Shown: positions 28,188-36,872 of the stretch, in pieces
How positions within the stretch are numbered: the stretch's first letter is position 1
Layout: each line of letters starts with the position of its first letter
NCBI GenBank assembly: GCA_945860915.1
Contig: CAMARR010000001.1
Span: 351,277 to 415,276 of the forward strand
DNA from: Candidatus Kuenenia stuttgartensis
GTDB taxonomy: Bacteria > Planctomycetota > GCA-002687715 > CAIWVZ01
DNA: 64,000 bases
Direction of reading: 5' to 3'
Position numbers and translations under genes: made by a program
Notes under the pieces: generated by a model
What the model was told of the DNA's origin: nothing
Database searches by the model: none
What the model saw: only the letters and a program-made list of their open reading frames with translations

Positions 28188-29219
28188 CTACCCTTTCGGG
28201 GATTTTTCCGCAACCGTGCCGCCTGAAGGACGGCTCACGGCCCGAACCTTGGGTCGAGACTCGAGGAGGGTCCCGACGATATCTGCCGCCGAGATGATGC
28301 CTAGGGTCTTGCCGCTGGCAAAATCCACGACAAATCCGAGAGATCGTCCCTCTCTTTGGAGCCTGGCCAAGGCAGCAGCGATCGTGATTTCGGCATTGAT
28401 CGAAGGGAAGGAATGAAGGCAAGATTCAAGCCGAAATGTGGCTGACAGCGCCCGTCGGGCCTCGCCCGAGGTGACATATCCGAGATATGTGGTTCCGTCC
28501 TGTGACAGCACGGGAAGTCGGGTCTTCCCTGCCCGGACCGAGGCCTCAATGACATCCGCTGCGGTTGCATTTCGTTCCACGGTGGCAACCGAGGCCCATG
28601 GGACCATCCGATCCTTCACCTTAATTTGGCGGAGGCGCAAAACCGCAGATGCGAGCTCCCCCTGCTCAGGCGTCAACGCAACGCCATCTGCGCCGGACAT
28701 GATCAGCGTTTCAATTTCGGTTCGATCAAGCAGGATGCGAGCCTTGCGACCATCCTTGCCGGCAAGCCTGCCAACCAGCCAAGCGAACGGATACGCCAGC
28801 GGCGAAACAATGAGATTGACAACTGTCAACACCGGCTCGGCGAGCGCAAGGAATCGTGTCGGATGCCGGCGGAAGACATCTTTCGGAACAATTTCACCCA
28901 AGACGAACAGAACCGGTGTGACCACAAGCGCGCTTGCGATGGCGGTGTGCGTCCCTGCGAATTCCGAGACCCATGGAATGACGATCGGATCCGCGAATCG
29001 CGCGCACAGCGCGTGGGCCACGTTATTGACGAGCAACAATGCTGCCAGAGCGCGATCTGGATGCTGCAGGTGCCGCAGCACCCGCTCCATGCGTCGGTTC
29101 CCGCCGCGCGCGAGGGGGTCGAGCCTGAGACGTTCTGCGGAGTAGAGACCGGACTCCAGACCCGCGACGATTGCCGCCAAGACAAGCGAGAGAAGAAAAC
29201 CGACCAATGCGAAGGTCAT
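28188..29219 (-). CDS. CNNM/CBS-domain membrane protein (short form)
   Basis: Second of two adjacent CNNM (DUF21) family proteins, linked in other bacteria to magnesium or cobalt transport (CorB/CorC, HlyC). 343 residues: three or four membrane helices in the first 190, including a conserved-type segment VLFVLGEIVPKDVFRR. A CBS pair follows at about 205-320 (VKDRMVPWASVATVERNATA, LPVLSQDGTTYLGYV, and LGFVVDFASGKTLGIISAAD). The C-terminal CorC_HlyC domain of its neighbour is missing. The ATG at 29219 overlaps the upstream CNNM stop in ATGA, so the pair is translated together and may form a heterodimer. Confidence 0.88.
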   Translation of the reverse strand: MTFALVGFLLSLVLAAIVAGLESGLYSAERLRLDPLARGGNRRMERVLRHLQHPDRALAALLLVNNVAHALCARFADPIVIPWVSEFAGTHTAIASALVVTPVLFVLGEIVPKDVFRRHPTRFLALAEPVLTVVNLIVSPLAYPFAWLVGRLAGKDGRKARILLDRTEIETLIMSGADGVALTPEQGELASAVLRLRQIKVKDRMVPWASVATVERNATAADVIEASVRAGKTRLPVLSQDGTTYLGYVTSGEARRALSATFRLESCLHSFPSINAEITIAAALARLQREGRSLGFVVDFASGKTLGIISAADIVGTLLESRPKVRAVSRPSGGTVAEKSPKG

Positions 29220-30472
29220 CTTGGGGCCACCTCGCCTTTAGACGAAACATGGCGCAGCACCAAACGGTCAGGCCTTCGACCCTTCATTTCAGCAACACGA
29301 ACGGCTACGTGACCGGAGATGATCTCGTCTCCGACACGAGGCATTCGACCGAGCCGCGACGCAACGAGGCCACCTATTGTCGCCACCCCCCCCTCGGGGG
29401 GTAGACCAAACGCACGGCGTGCCGGGTGAATGGGCAGCGCCGCATCTACAAGCCATGATCCATCCGGATTTTCCACCACAGGATCCCAGCGCACCTCACC
29501 CTCGTCAGCGAGGTCTCCAATTACGGCCTCGACGATATCCTCGAGCGTGACGATGCCTTCCGTTCCCCCATATTCATCTACGACAACCGCGAGACGGACG
29601 TTCGACTCTCTCAGCCGAGACAGAGCGTCTGCAACAGAGGCGGATTCGGGAACAAAAGGCACCGCTCGGACGAGATCGGTCAGAAGTTCATTTGGTCTTG
29701 ACAGCGCCTCCGCGACCACGATCATCCCGGTGAGTCGATCGATTGAACCCTCATGAACTGGGATCTTATTGCGATACGTGGTCAGGTGGAGTTTCTCGAA
29801 CTCCACCCGGCCACCGCGCAGATCAAAGGCGACAACATCAACACGAGGGGTCATGACTTCGCGAACAGGAGCTTCGTCGAGGTCAAGCAGTGCTGAAAGC
29901 CACTCATGCTCATCGGCGCCAAACTCACCACGCCGCGCAGCCGCACCCAGCGCCCTACCAAGGTCCGCCGAGGTGACATCGCCCTCTTCGCCCTTCGGTG
30001 CAATGGTCTCCGCGATGACACGTGCGATGTGCGAGAATGGCCGACGCGGAATGCGAAGAATGCGCTCGATGATGCTCAAGGGGATCGCGGTCGCAGTTGC
30101 CACACGGACTGTCGCATTGAGACCGATTGCTTTAGGAATGATCTCCGCAAAAAGAATGGCCGAGATCACCACCGCGACGTCGACAACGGATGCGAGAAAA
30201 GGTCCATGCTTCTCGCCGACCTCAAGTGCGAGACCGTGACCAACGTTGAACAACGTCAAATTGATGATCATGTTCCCGAACAGAACTGTCATGAGGACGT
30301 CGTAACCGCGTAGCCGAAGTCGACGCATCACGGATCCGGCCCTAGGGTGCCGACGATCAATGGTGGCGAGGTCGGCGTCGGAAAGATTGAAAACTGCCGT
30401 TTCCGAAGCAGAGAAAAAAGCCGAGCTCGCCATCGCCGCAAGTAATCCAAGCAATGTCGGCAGGTACTCCAT
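29216..30472 (-). CDS. CNNM/CBS-domain membrane protein with CorC domain
   Basis: 418 residues from the ATG at 30472 (a TTG precedes it). The DUF21 membrane part (1-190) has LLGLLAAMASSAFFSASETA and ILFAEIIPKAIGLN. Next come a CBS pair with VREVMTPRVDVVAFDLRGG and VVDEYGGTEGIVTLEDIVEA, and finally a CorC_HlyC domain from about 335 (DGSWLVDAALPIHPARRAFG). Family members are divalent-cation, especially Mg2+, transporters or regulators in the inner membrane; CBS domains may sense nucleotides. The ATG overlaps the histidine kinase stop in TGATG and its own stop overlaps the next CNNM gene. The four genes 33191 to 28188 look like one transcript. Confidence 0.92.
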   Translation of the reverse strand: MEYLPTLLGLLAAMASSAFFSASETAVFNLSDADLATIDRRHPRAGSVMRRLRLRGYDVLMTVLFGNMIINLTLFNVGHGLALEVGEKHGPFLASVVDVAVVISAILFAEIIPKAIGLNATVRVATATAIPLSIIERILRIPRRPFSHIARVIAETIAPKGEEGDVTSADLGRALGAAARRGEFGADEHEWLSALLDLDEAPVREVMTPRVDVVAFDLRGGRVEFEKLHLTTYRNKIPVHEGSIDRLTGMIVVAEALSRPNELLTDLVRAVPFVPESASVADALSRLRESNVRLAVVVDEYGGTEGIVTLEDIVEAVIGDLADEGEVRWDPVVENPDGSWLVDAALPIHPARRAFGLPPEGGVATIGGLVASRLGRMPRVGDEIISGHVAVRVAEMKGRRPDRLVLRHVSSKGEVAPR

Positions 30473-32046
30473 CAAACGGCACCGGCCCGTAGGAGGGTCA
30501 GGGTGACGACGGTACCCCTAGAGATCTCGGATGTTATTTCCATGCGACCACCAACACCTGTAACGATTCCGTGCACGAGAGGAAGACCGAGCCCTGTACC
30601 CTTTCCGGGCTCCTTGGTGGTGAAAAACGGATCAAATGCACGGGCCAGTGTCTCAGGATCCATACCGGTTCCATGATCGGTCACGACTAGAACGACGTGT
30701 TCCGGCGTGAATGAAGCAGCGACCTGGACCTCACCCCGACTCAACTCAGACGCGTCGACCGCATTGAGAAGGAGGTTCAAAATGGCCTGTGCTAGATCCC
30801 CAGGATCGCCTAAGACCGGCGGCAGGTTCAGTGGAAGGTCGCACGACAAGACAATTCCTGCGTGCTCAGCCCGCCATCGGCACAATTCGATTGCTGAATC
30901 GACCGCGGTTCGCAGGTCAACGGGAATCGGCCCGTGACCGCGCGGGCGCAGATCAAGAACCCGGCGAACGATGTTGCGGATACGGTCGATCCCCTCTTCC
31001 AACAGTCGAAGCGATTTGATTCGCCGCTCCTCAGGCAGGCCTTCTCTGCTCAAGGTGGAAACCGCGTTGAGCATTCCGCCGAGAGGATTGTTGATTTCGT
31101 GAGCAATGCCTGCGCCAAGTGTCCCGACGGACGCCAATCGCTGTGCTTGAAGAAGTTCTCGGTCTTTTCGCGCCACTTCCTCGGTTTTCTCCGCAACCCG
31201 CGCTTCGAGATGGTCCCTATAGTCCTCGACGAGAGTCAGCATGCCATTCACGGCGTCGATCGTTCTTCCAACTTCATCTTGCACCGGGCGGACCGGAACT
31301 CGACTCGAGTAGTCTCCCCGTGCGATACGTGAAGCCACGTTCGCCAATGATTCAAGAGGGCGAATCACCGTTTGCGCGAGCGCGATGTACATCCCAGCCG
31401 CAAGCAGCAAGGTGCCAAGAATGGCGACGACCGCGATGCGACCAACCGGCTTCAGGACGTCCGACCCACTGACACCGGCGGCTACATCGGCAGCAGACAG
31501 ATAAATCCCACCCCATGGCTTGCCGTCGATTCGAATTGCCCCCGCAAGTCGCATTCGATTCGACTCGTCCGCAACGATTCCTCCGGTGTCCTGACTCTTA
31601 CGAACAAGCGCGGCAGCTCGAGATGCATCGTATTCCCCCAACTCAAAGACGAGTTCAGGTCGGATGTTGTAGGTCTCGGGCGGAGTCCCCGATCCATCAT
31701 CCCGCACCAGCACCGCCTTCTCGACACAACGCCTAAACGCCGCGTCGTCCCAGCAATCAAGTTCGCCAAGGGCCACCGGAAGTTGTCGCATCGACGCATT
31801 GCCTCGGACTGAGCGCGCCACTTCTCCCTCTAGCCAACGAACCAACTGCGATGAAACGGCGTCGGCCGTTCGCTCCCGAAGCATCCTTTCAGTCGATTCG
31901 GAATCGGTGCGAATACGGGACATATCCGATACGACGATGGCAAGGAGCAAGCCGAACAGGCCAAGGCCCAAAATAGCGACGATTGCTGCGAGTCTAAGTC
32001 GCAGGGATTTCGAGGGTGGCGATGCGCCGACCGGCGGCGTGTTCAT
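30472..32046 (-). CDS. Sensor histidine kinase with HAMP domain
   Basis: 524-residue two-component sensor. One membrane helix at about 20-40, then a periplasmic domain to about 205, a second helix (IAVVAILGTLLLAAGMYIAL), and HAMP with SRIARGDYSSRVPVRPVQDE. A short coiled coil leads to the HisKA box VGTLGAGIAHEINNPLGGM with the phosphorylatable His. The HATPase domain has NLLLNAVDASE (N box), DHGTGMDPE (G1) and GKGTGLGLPLVHGI (G2). The kinase core is the NtrB/ZraS-like type. No response regulator lies next to it. The coding sequence overlaps gspF (TAATG) and the CNNM gene (TGATG). Whether it senses envelope or pilus state is only a guess from position. Confidence 0.93.
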   Translation of the reverse strand: MNTPPVGASPPSKSLRLRLAAIVAILGLGLFGLLLAIVVSDMSRIRTDSESTERMLRERTADAVSSQLVRWLEGEVARSVRGNASMRQLPVALGELDCWDDAAFRRCVEKAVLVRDDGSGTPPETYNIRPELVFELGEYDASRAAALVRKSQDTGGIVADESNRMRLAGAIRIDGKPWGGIYLSAADVAAGVSGSDVLKPVGRIAVVAILGTLLLAAGMYIALAQTVIRPLESLANVASRIARGDYSSRVPVRPVQDEVGRTIDAVNGMLTLVEDYRDHLEARVAEKTEEVARKDRELLQAQRLASVGTLGAGIAHEINNPLGGMLNAVSTLSREGLPEERRIKSLRLLEEGIDRIRNIVRRVLDLRPRGHGPIPVDLRTAVDSAIELCRWRAEHAGIVLSCDLPLNLPPVLGDPGDLAQAILNLLLNAVDASELSRGEVQVAASFTPEHVVLVVTDHGTGMDPETLARAFDPFFTTKEPGKGTGLGLPLVHGIVTGVGGRMEITSEISRGTVVTLTLLRAGAV

Positions 32047-33191
32047 TAGCGGGACAACATCTCCTGGATCTTAAGCAACGGCAGAAACAACGCGATGACG
32101 ATGAATCCGACGAATACACCAAGCGTAATGATCAGGGCCGGCTCGAGGACCGACATGAGCGCAGAAATCCTGTTATCGACGGTCGTTTCGTAATTCGACG
32201 CCACCTTCATAAGCATCTTGTCGAGTTCGCCGGTCTCTTCCCCAACATCGACCATGTTCACTACGATGTCGTCGAAAAGGCCGGTTTCTCCGAGGGGCTT
32301 GGCCATGGACTCGCCTTCACGAACTGCGGTCTGAACCTTGCGAATGGCCTCCTCGAATACGAAGTTGCCCGACGCTTCCGCAACGATGTCAAGTGAGCGC
32401 AGCCGTTCGACTCCACTTGAAGACAGCGTTCCAAGCGTGCGAGCAAACCTCGCGACCTGCGTACCTGAAATCACAAGTCCGAACAGCGGCAACTTCAGTT
32501 TGAGTCTATCCAACACGCGCTTTCCACCCACGGTCCTACCCCAGACGGAAACGCCTATCACAATTGCGGCGACGCCAAGGATGATTGCCCACCACCATGT
32601 CGCAAGCGCACGCGACGTGGCAATCAGAAACACGGTGGGGCCGGGAAGCTGTCCACCCAACGCTTGAAACGCCTGCTCGAATTTCGGGACGACAGCGAGC
32701 ATGATGTAGAACATTACCGCGATCGCAAATGTGACCACCAACGTCGGGTAGATCATTGCCGACTTGATCTTTCGAACCAACGCATCCGCCTTCTCGAGAA
32801 ACTCTGCGAGCCGGTTGAGCACGCCGGTGAGAGCGCCCCCCGCTTCGCCTGCACGCATCATGTTGACGTACAGGTCGTCAAATACGGTTGGGAACTTCGC
32901 CATCGCCTCGGAAAGCGCGGTACCCCCCTCGACGTCGTCTGCCAGACCTTGAACCACAACCTTCATGGGGCCCTTGGCAACCTGGCCTTCGAGAATCCTA
33001 AGGCTTCTCAAGACAGGCATGCCCGCGTCCTGCAGCGTCGCAAGCTGGGTCGTGAACTGGGTGAGAGCCTCCTTTGAGACCTTCGAGATCTTCTTGGGGG
33101 CGTCCACGTTGATCGATGCCCCCCCGGTCGAGGGGGTGGCGCCGGTCGCGGCGGCGAGCTTCTCTCTTCGCTGACGAATGATGTCGGGCAT
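32046..33191 (-). CDS. Type II secretion/type IV pilus platform protein GspF/PilC
   Basis: Inner-membrane platform that couples the cytosolic motor ATPases to pilin or pseudopilin assembly. 381 residues from the ATG at 33191; the longer frame to 33290 would overlap the divergent SDR gene and lacks a good start context. The two related GspF halves are visible: LTQFTTQLATLQDAGMPVLR near 46 and VARFARTLGTLSSSGVERLR near 247. Each is followed by membrane helices (MIYPTLVVTFAIAVMFYIML and LEPALIITLGVFVGFIVIAL). The N-terminus is short and Lys/Arg-rich. The motors (pilT, two pilB) sit upstream on the same strand, separated only by the SDR gene. pilC or gspF cannot be told apart here. Confidence 0.93.
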   Translation of the reverse strand: MPDIIRQRREKLAAATGATPSTGGASINVDAPKKISKVSKEALTQFTTQLATLQDAGMPVLRSLRILEGQVAKGPMKVVVQGLADDVEGGTALSEAMAKFPTVFDDLYVNMMRAGEAGGALTGVLNRLAEFLEKADALVRKIKSAMIYPTLVVTFAIAVMFYIMLAVVPKFEQAFQALGGQLPGPTVFLIATSRALATWWWAIILGVAAIVIGVSVWGRTVGGKRVLDRLKLKLPLFGLVISGTQVARFARTLGTLSSSGVERLRSLDIVAEASGNFVFEEAIRKVQTAVREGESMAKPLGETGLFDDIVVNMVDVGEETGELDKMLMKVASNYETTVDNRISALMSVLEPALIITLGVFVGFIVIALFLPLLKIQEMLSR

Positions 33192-33269
33192 GCCTAGATT
33201 GTCCGTCAGCAGTAGCCGCATGGTCAAGCCCCCTATGGAATCAGGGCAAGACGGTGCCATCATCGCCAA

Positions 33270-34115
33270 ATGAAGCCCACGCAGCCGCACCCCCGGGACG
33301 ACGTGACGTCAGTAGTTAGAGCATCTCCAAACGGTGAAGGATCCAGCTCTGGAACAATCTCAAGATCCAAGCCAATTGCGTTGATTACGGGAGCCACCTC
33401 GGGAATCGGAGAGGCTTGCGCCCGCCGGTTCCTGGTTGGCGGCTATGACGTCATCGCGACTGGACGCAACGCGGAGAAGCTCAGTGCCCTGAGCAGCGAA
33501 TTCCCAGGCCGGGTCACGATCGTGGTTGCGGATTTGGAGAATCCCGAAGCACTTCGAGCCCTTATTCGCGATGTCGTGGCGCGCCATGTCTATCTCGACG
33601 TCCTAGTGAACGCCGCCGGCGTCATCGGCTTCGACACAGTCGCGGGAATTCGAGTTGAGGACCTGAACCGCATGATGACACTCAACGTGACCACCCCGGT
33701 GATGCTCCTTCAGGGGTGTCTCCCCCTGCTCGAAGCGGCGAAAGGCGCGGTCGTCAATGTCTCCTCCGTTGCGGGGACTCGGGCGTTCCCAGGAATTTTC
33801 TCCTATTGCCTATCGAAAGCGGCCATCGATCAGGCCACACGCTGCGCAGCACTCGAGCTCGCCGCCCGTCAGATCCGGGTTAACGCAGTAAATCCCGGGG
33901 TCATCGTGACGGAACTTCATCGCCGCGGCGGAATGGCAGACGAAGCCTATCGCGCCTTTCTTGAGAAGGCGAAGTCGACCCATCCAATTGGACGTCCAGG
34001 AGAGCCCGAAGAAGTAGCCGAGGCAATTTGGTTCCTCGGAACGCCAGCGTCGTCCTTCATCACCGGAGTGACCTTGGCCGTCGATGGTGGACGCGCAGAA
34101 ACCTGTCTCCGCTGA
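33270..34115 (+). CDS. Short-chain dehydrogenase/reductase
   Basis: NAD(P)-dependent oxidoreductase of the classical SDR type, 281 residues. The nucleotide-binding motif is TGATSGIGEACARRF (near 39), then NAAGV at about 116. The catalytic Ser is in VVNVSSVAGT and the YxxxK pair in YCLSKAAID, with NPGVIVTELHRRGGMA and ITGVTLAVDGG at the end. An N-terminal extension of about 30 polar residues is unusual and may be an overcalled start. The substrate is not readable. The gene is on the plus strand between gspF and pilB, the only interruption of the pilus-motor cluster. Its stop lies 14 bp from the convergent pilB stop. Confidence 0.9.
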   Translation: MKPTQPHPRDDVTSVVRASPNGEGSSSGTISRSKPIALITGATSGIGEACARRFLVGGYDVIATGRNAEKLSALSSEFPGRVTIVVADLENPEALRALIRDVVARHVYLDVLVNAAGVIGFDTVAGIRVEDLNRMMTLNVTTPVMLLQGCLPLLEAAKGAVVNVSSVAGTRAFPGIFSYCLSKAAIDQATRCAALELAARQIRVNAVNPGVIVTELHRRGGMADEAYRAFLEKAKSTHPIGRPGEPEEVAEAIWFLGTPASSFITGVTLAVDGGRAETCLR

Positions 34116-34129
34116 GCGTCCTATTGAAG

Positions 34130-35818
34130 TCAGACGCCGAGTGTCTCGCGCACGACCTCTTCAGGCGTGGTCAGTCCGTCGAATATGGCGAGCAGTCCGG
34201 AATCGCGAAGCGATCTCAGCCCGCCTTTCTGAGACGCCTCGCGCAATCTTGATGTTGACCACCCCTCGACGATGCCGCGTTTCAATTCCTCGGTCATCAC
34301 CATGAATTCGTAGATGGCCATGCGGCCCTTGTATCCCGTGCCATGGCATGAGTCACAACCTTTGCCAATCGCGAATTTGCGAGTGCCGGCGGTCGCGCGA
34401 TCGAGGTTGAGTTCGTAGAGCTCCTCGTCCGTCGGCTCGCGCCATGTTCGGCAACGTTCACAGACCTTACGCACCAGTCGTTGCGCAACGATCGCTTCCA
34501 AGGTTGCAGACAAAAGATAGGGCTCCACGCCGACATCCACCATACGCGACACGGCACTTGGCGCGTCGTTCGTGTGAAGAGTGGAAAGCACCAAGTGGCC
34601 AGTCAGAGCAGCTTCAATGGCAATTTGCGCTGTTTCGCGATCGCGGATTTCACCAATCAAGATGATGTCAGGATCGTGGCGCAGAATGGAGCGCAAACAT
34701 GCCGAGTACGTGACCCCAATCTCTTCGTTGACTTGAACTTGAATAATGCCGTCGAGATCGTACTCAACGGGATCCTCCGTGGTCACGATCTTGATGTCAT
34801 CTGTATTCGCGGCGTTGAGTGCCGAGTAGAGGGTCGTGGTCTTGCCAGAACCGGTCGGACCGGTGACCAAAACAATGCCATGCGGTCGATCGATGAGGTC
34901 CTTGGTCAGCGTCATCTCTTCAGGACGGAGCCCGAGATTCCGCAGGTCGAGACTCACGACCGAGCGATCAAGCACGCGCAAAACACACGACTCACCAAAC
35001 ATGGTCGGAAGCGTCGAAACGCGAAGATCGACGCTTCGGCCACCGACCATAAGCTCAATGCGTCCGTCCTGAGGAAGCCTTGTTTCCGCAATATCGAGAT
35101 TGGCGAGAACCTTGATTCGAGAGATAAGGGCAATAGCCAAGTGTTTTGGAGGCGAACGCAACTCGAATAGCGTGCCGTCCACCCGATACCGAACTTTGAA
35201 TTCCTCTTCGAACGGCTCAAAGTGAATATCGCTCGAACGATCCTTGATTGCCGTGAGTAAGATGTAGTTCAACAGCCGAACAACCGGCGCAGATCGCGCC
35301 ATGGCGTCAGGGTCATCAATGGACCCCTTTGCTTGGCGCTCGACCTCGTCGAGCAATGAGTCGAGTCCTTCTTCCGCCTTCTGGTTGTAATAGCGCTTCA
35401 GCGCAGCGTCGATTGAAGCATCGGATGCGAGCGCAGCCCGGACTGTCCGCCCGGTCAAGAATCGAAGGTCATCGAGAATCGCCGTGTTCATCGGGTCGGC
35501 GAGTGCCACCCAAAGTTCACCGCTCTCTTCCTTGAACGGGACGATGCGATAGGCCTGAGCCGTCTGAGCATCAACCCGAGCGATGACTTCAGGAGGGGGC
35601 GTGACAGATGCGAGGTCGACCATGTCGAGACCGGCCTGAATAGCCAAGGCCTCCGCAACATCGGCTTCTTTGACAGCGCCCATTTCAATGAGTACGCGGC
35701 CAATCTGTCCACCCTTTTCCCGCTGAAGCGCTAAGGCCTCTTGGATCTGCCCCTGAGAGACTTTCTTGCGCTCCTTCAGAATCTCGCCGAGAAGCTTGCG
35801 TCTTTTCTCCTGAGCCAT
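34130..35818 (-). CDS. Type IV pilus/type II secretion assembly ATPase PilB/GspE
   Basis: Hexameric motor for pilin or pseudopilin extrusion, 562 residues. The ATG at 35818 lies one base after the pilT stop. The N-terminal domain (1-60: LGEILKERKKVSQGQIQEAL, then GRVLIEMGAVKEADVAEALA) resembles the MshEN/T2SSE_N module that binds c-di-GMP in MshE. Walker A is GPTGSGKTTTLYSALNAAN. The Asp box is EDPVEYDLDGI, Walker B ILIGEIRDRETAQ and the His box TLHTNDAPSAVSRM. A four-Cys zinc site (CERC and CDSCHGTGYKGR) is near 440-480. One of two PilB-like proteins in this cluster; which is the pilus motor and which serves secretion is unclear. Confidence 0.93.
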   Translation of the reverse strand: MAQEKRRKLLGEILKERKKVSQGQIQEALALQREKGGQIGRVLIEMGAVKEADVAEALAIQAGLDMVDLASVTPPPEVIARVDAQTAQAYRIVPFKEESGELWVALADPMNTAILDDLRFLTGRTVRAALASDASIDAALKRYYNQKAEEGLDSLLDEVERQAKGSIDDPDAMARSAPVVRLLNYILLTAIKDRSSDIHFEPFEEEFKVRYRVDGTLFELRSPPKHLAIALISRIKVLANLDIAETRLPQDGRIELMVGGRSVDLRVSTLPTMFGESCVLRVLDRSVVSLDLRNLGLRPEEMTLTKDLIDRPHGIVLVTGPTGSGKTTTLYSALNAANTDDIKIVTTEDPVEYDLDGIIQVQVNEEIGVTYSACLRSILRHDPDIILIGEIRDRETAQIAIEAALTGHLVLSTLHTNDAPSAVSRMVDVGVEPYLLSATLEAIVAQRLVRKVCERCRTWREPTDEELYELNLDRATAGTRKFAIGKGCDSCHGTGYKGRMAIYEFMVMTEELKRGIVEGWSTSRLREASQKGGLRSLRDSGLLAIFDGLTTPEEVVRETLGV

Positions 35819-35819
35819 T

Positions 35820-36872
35820 TTATCCAAGCCTCATTTGCATCTCGGCACGGTCCTGTGCGTACTCAATTGCGATCTCTCGCGTGATCTTCCCCGTGCGTGC
35901 CATCGAGAGCAGGTGATCGTCGAGAAGGACCATTCCGAACTTCTTTCCGGTCTGGATGTCGCTTGGGATCTTGAAAGTCTCACCCTTGCGAACGTAATTC
36001 TCGATCGCAGGAGTGTTGACCATGAGTTCAAACCCAGCTGCCATTCCTTGGCCATCAGCGCGAGGAACGAGCACCTGTGACAGCACGCCCACGATGGACA
36101 ACGCCAACTGAGTGCGGATCTGGTCCTGCTGTTCCTTAGGAAACGCATCGATGATGCGATCAATCGTACGGGCACTGCCGGTCGTGTGCAGTGTGCCGAA
36201 TACCAAGTGGCCGGTTTCAGCAGCAGTAATCGCCGTCGAAATGGTCTCCAAGTCGCGCATTTCGCCAAGAAGAATGATATCCGGATCCTGGCGCAAGACG
36301 CGGCGCATCGCCTCCGAGAAAGTCGGGCAGTCCGATCCGATCTCGCGTTGATTGATGATCGCTTTTTTGTGCGGATGCAAATACTCGATCGGATCTTCAA
36401 TCGTCACAATGTGAACCGGGGACGTGCGATTAATCTCGTCAATGATGGTCGCAAGTGTTGTCGTTTTTCCGGAACCTGTCGGACCGGTAATCAGAATGAG
36501 CCCGCGCGGCCGCGTGATGAGTTCCCTGATCTTTTCAGGCAAACCGATGTCTTCAAACGAACGTAATTTGCTCGGAATCAGTCGCAAGACACAGGAGAAA
36601 TGCCCCTTCTGACGAAACACCGACACACGGAAACGCGCGATTTCGCCGAAGTTGTAAGCGAAGTCCGCCGTCCCGAGTTCTTCCAACTCTGCCTTAAGGC
36701 GGGAAGGAAGAACTTCGTTGACCAGCGTCTCAGCCATGGCAGGAGTGATCACCGTCGAATCCAAATCCTTAACGGCGCCTCGAACGCGGACGCAGGCGGC
36801 TCGCCCGACGGACACATGGATATCGCTGCCGCCAAGGCTGACGCACGCCTTCATCAGATCAACCATCGCCAT
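35820..36872 (-). CDS. pilT: Pilus retraction ATPase PilT
   Basis: Motor for pilus retraction and twitching, 350 residues, the usual PilT length. It has the N-terminal PAS-like domain with GGSDIHVSVG, Walker A GPTGSGKTTTLATIIDEI, Asp box EDPIEYLHPHKKAIINQREI, Walker B ILLGEMRDLETISTAI and His box GTLHTTGSARTIDRIIDAFP. It lacks the zinc-binding Cys set of PilB, as PilT should. The AIRNLIRE-type element near the C-terminus reads AIENYVRKGETFKI, a variant. The ATG overlaps the stop of the upstream PilB gene (TAATG), and the downstream PilB gene starts one base after its stop. All three ATPases are therefore made from one transcript. Confidence 0.95.
   Translation of the reverse strand: MAMVDLMKACVSLGGSDIHVSVGRAACVRVRGAVKDLDSTVITPAMAETLVNEVLPSRLKAELEELGTADFAYNFGEIARFRVSVFRQKGHFSCVLRLIPSKLRSFEDIGLPEKIRELITRPRGLILITGPTGSGKTTTLATIIDEINRTSPVHIVTIEDPIEYLHPHKKAIINQREIGSDCPTFSEAMRRVLRQDPDIILLGEMRDLETISTAITAAETGHLVFGTLHTTGSARTIDRIIDAFPKEQQDQIRTQLALSIVGVLSQVLVPRADGQGMAAGFELMVNTPAIENYVRKGETFKIPSDIQTGKKFGMVLLDDHLLSMARTGKITREIAIEYAQDRAEMQMRLG

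Noticed and set aside
33192-33290. 33-residue N-terminal extension of GspF
   Set aside because: It overlaps the start of the divergent SDR gene and does not look like GspF; the ATG at 33191 is better.
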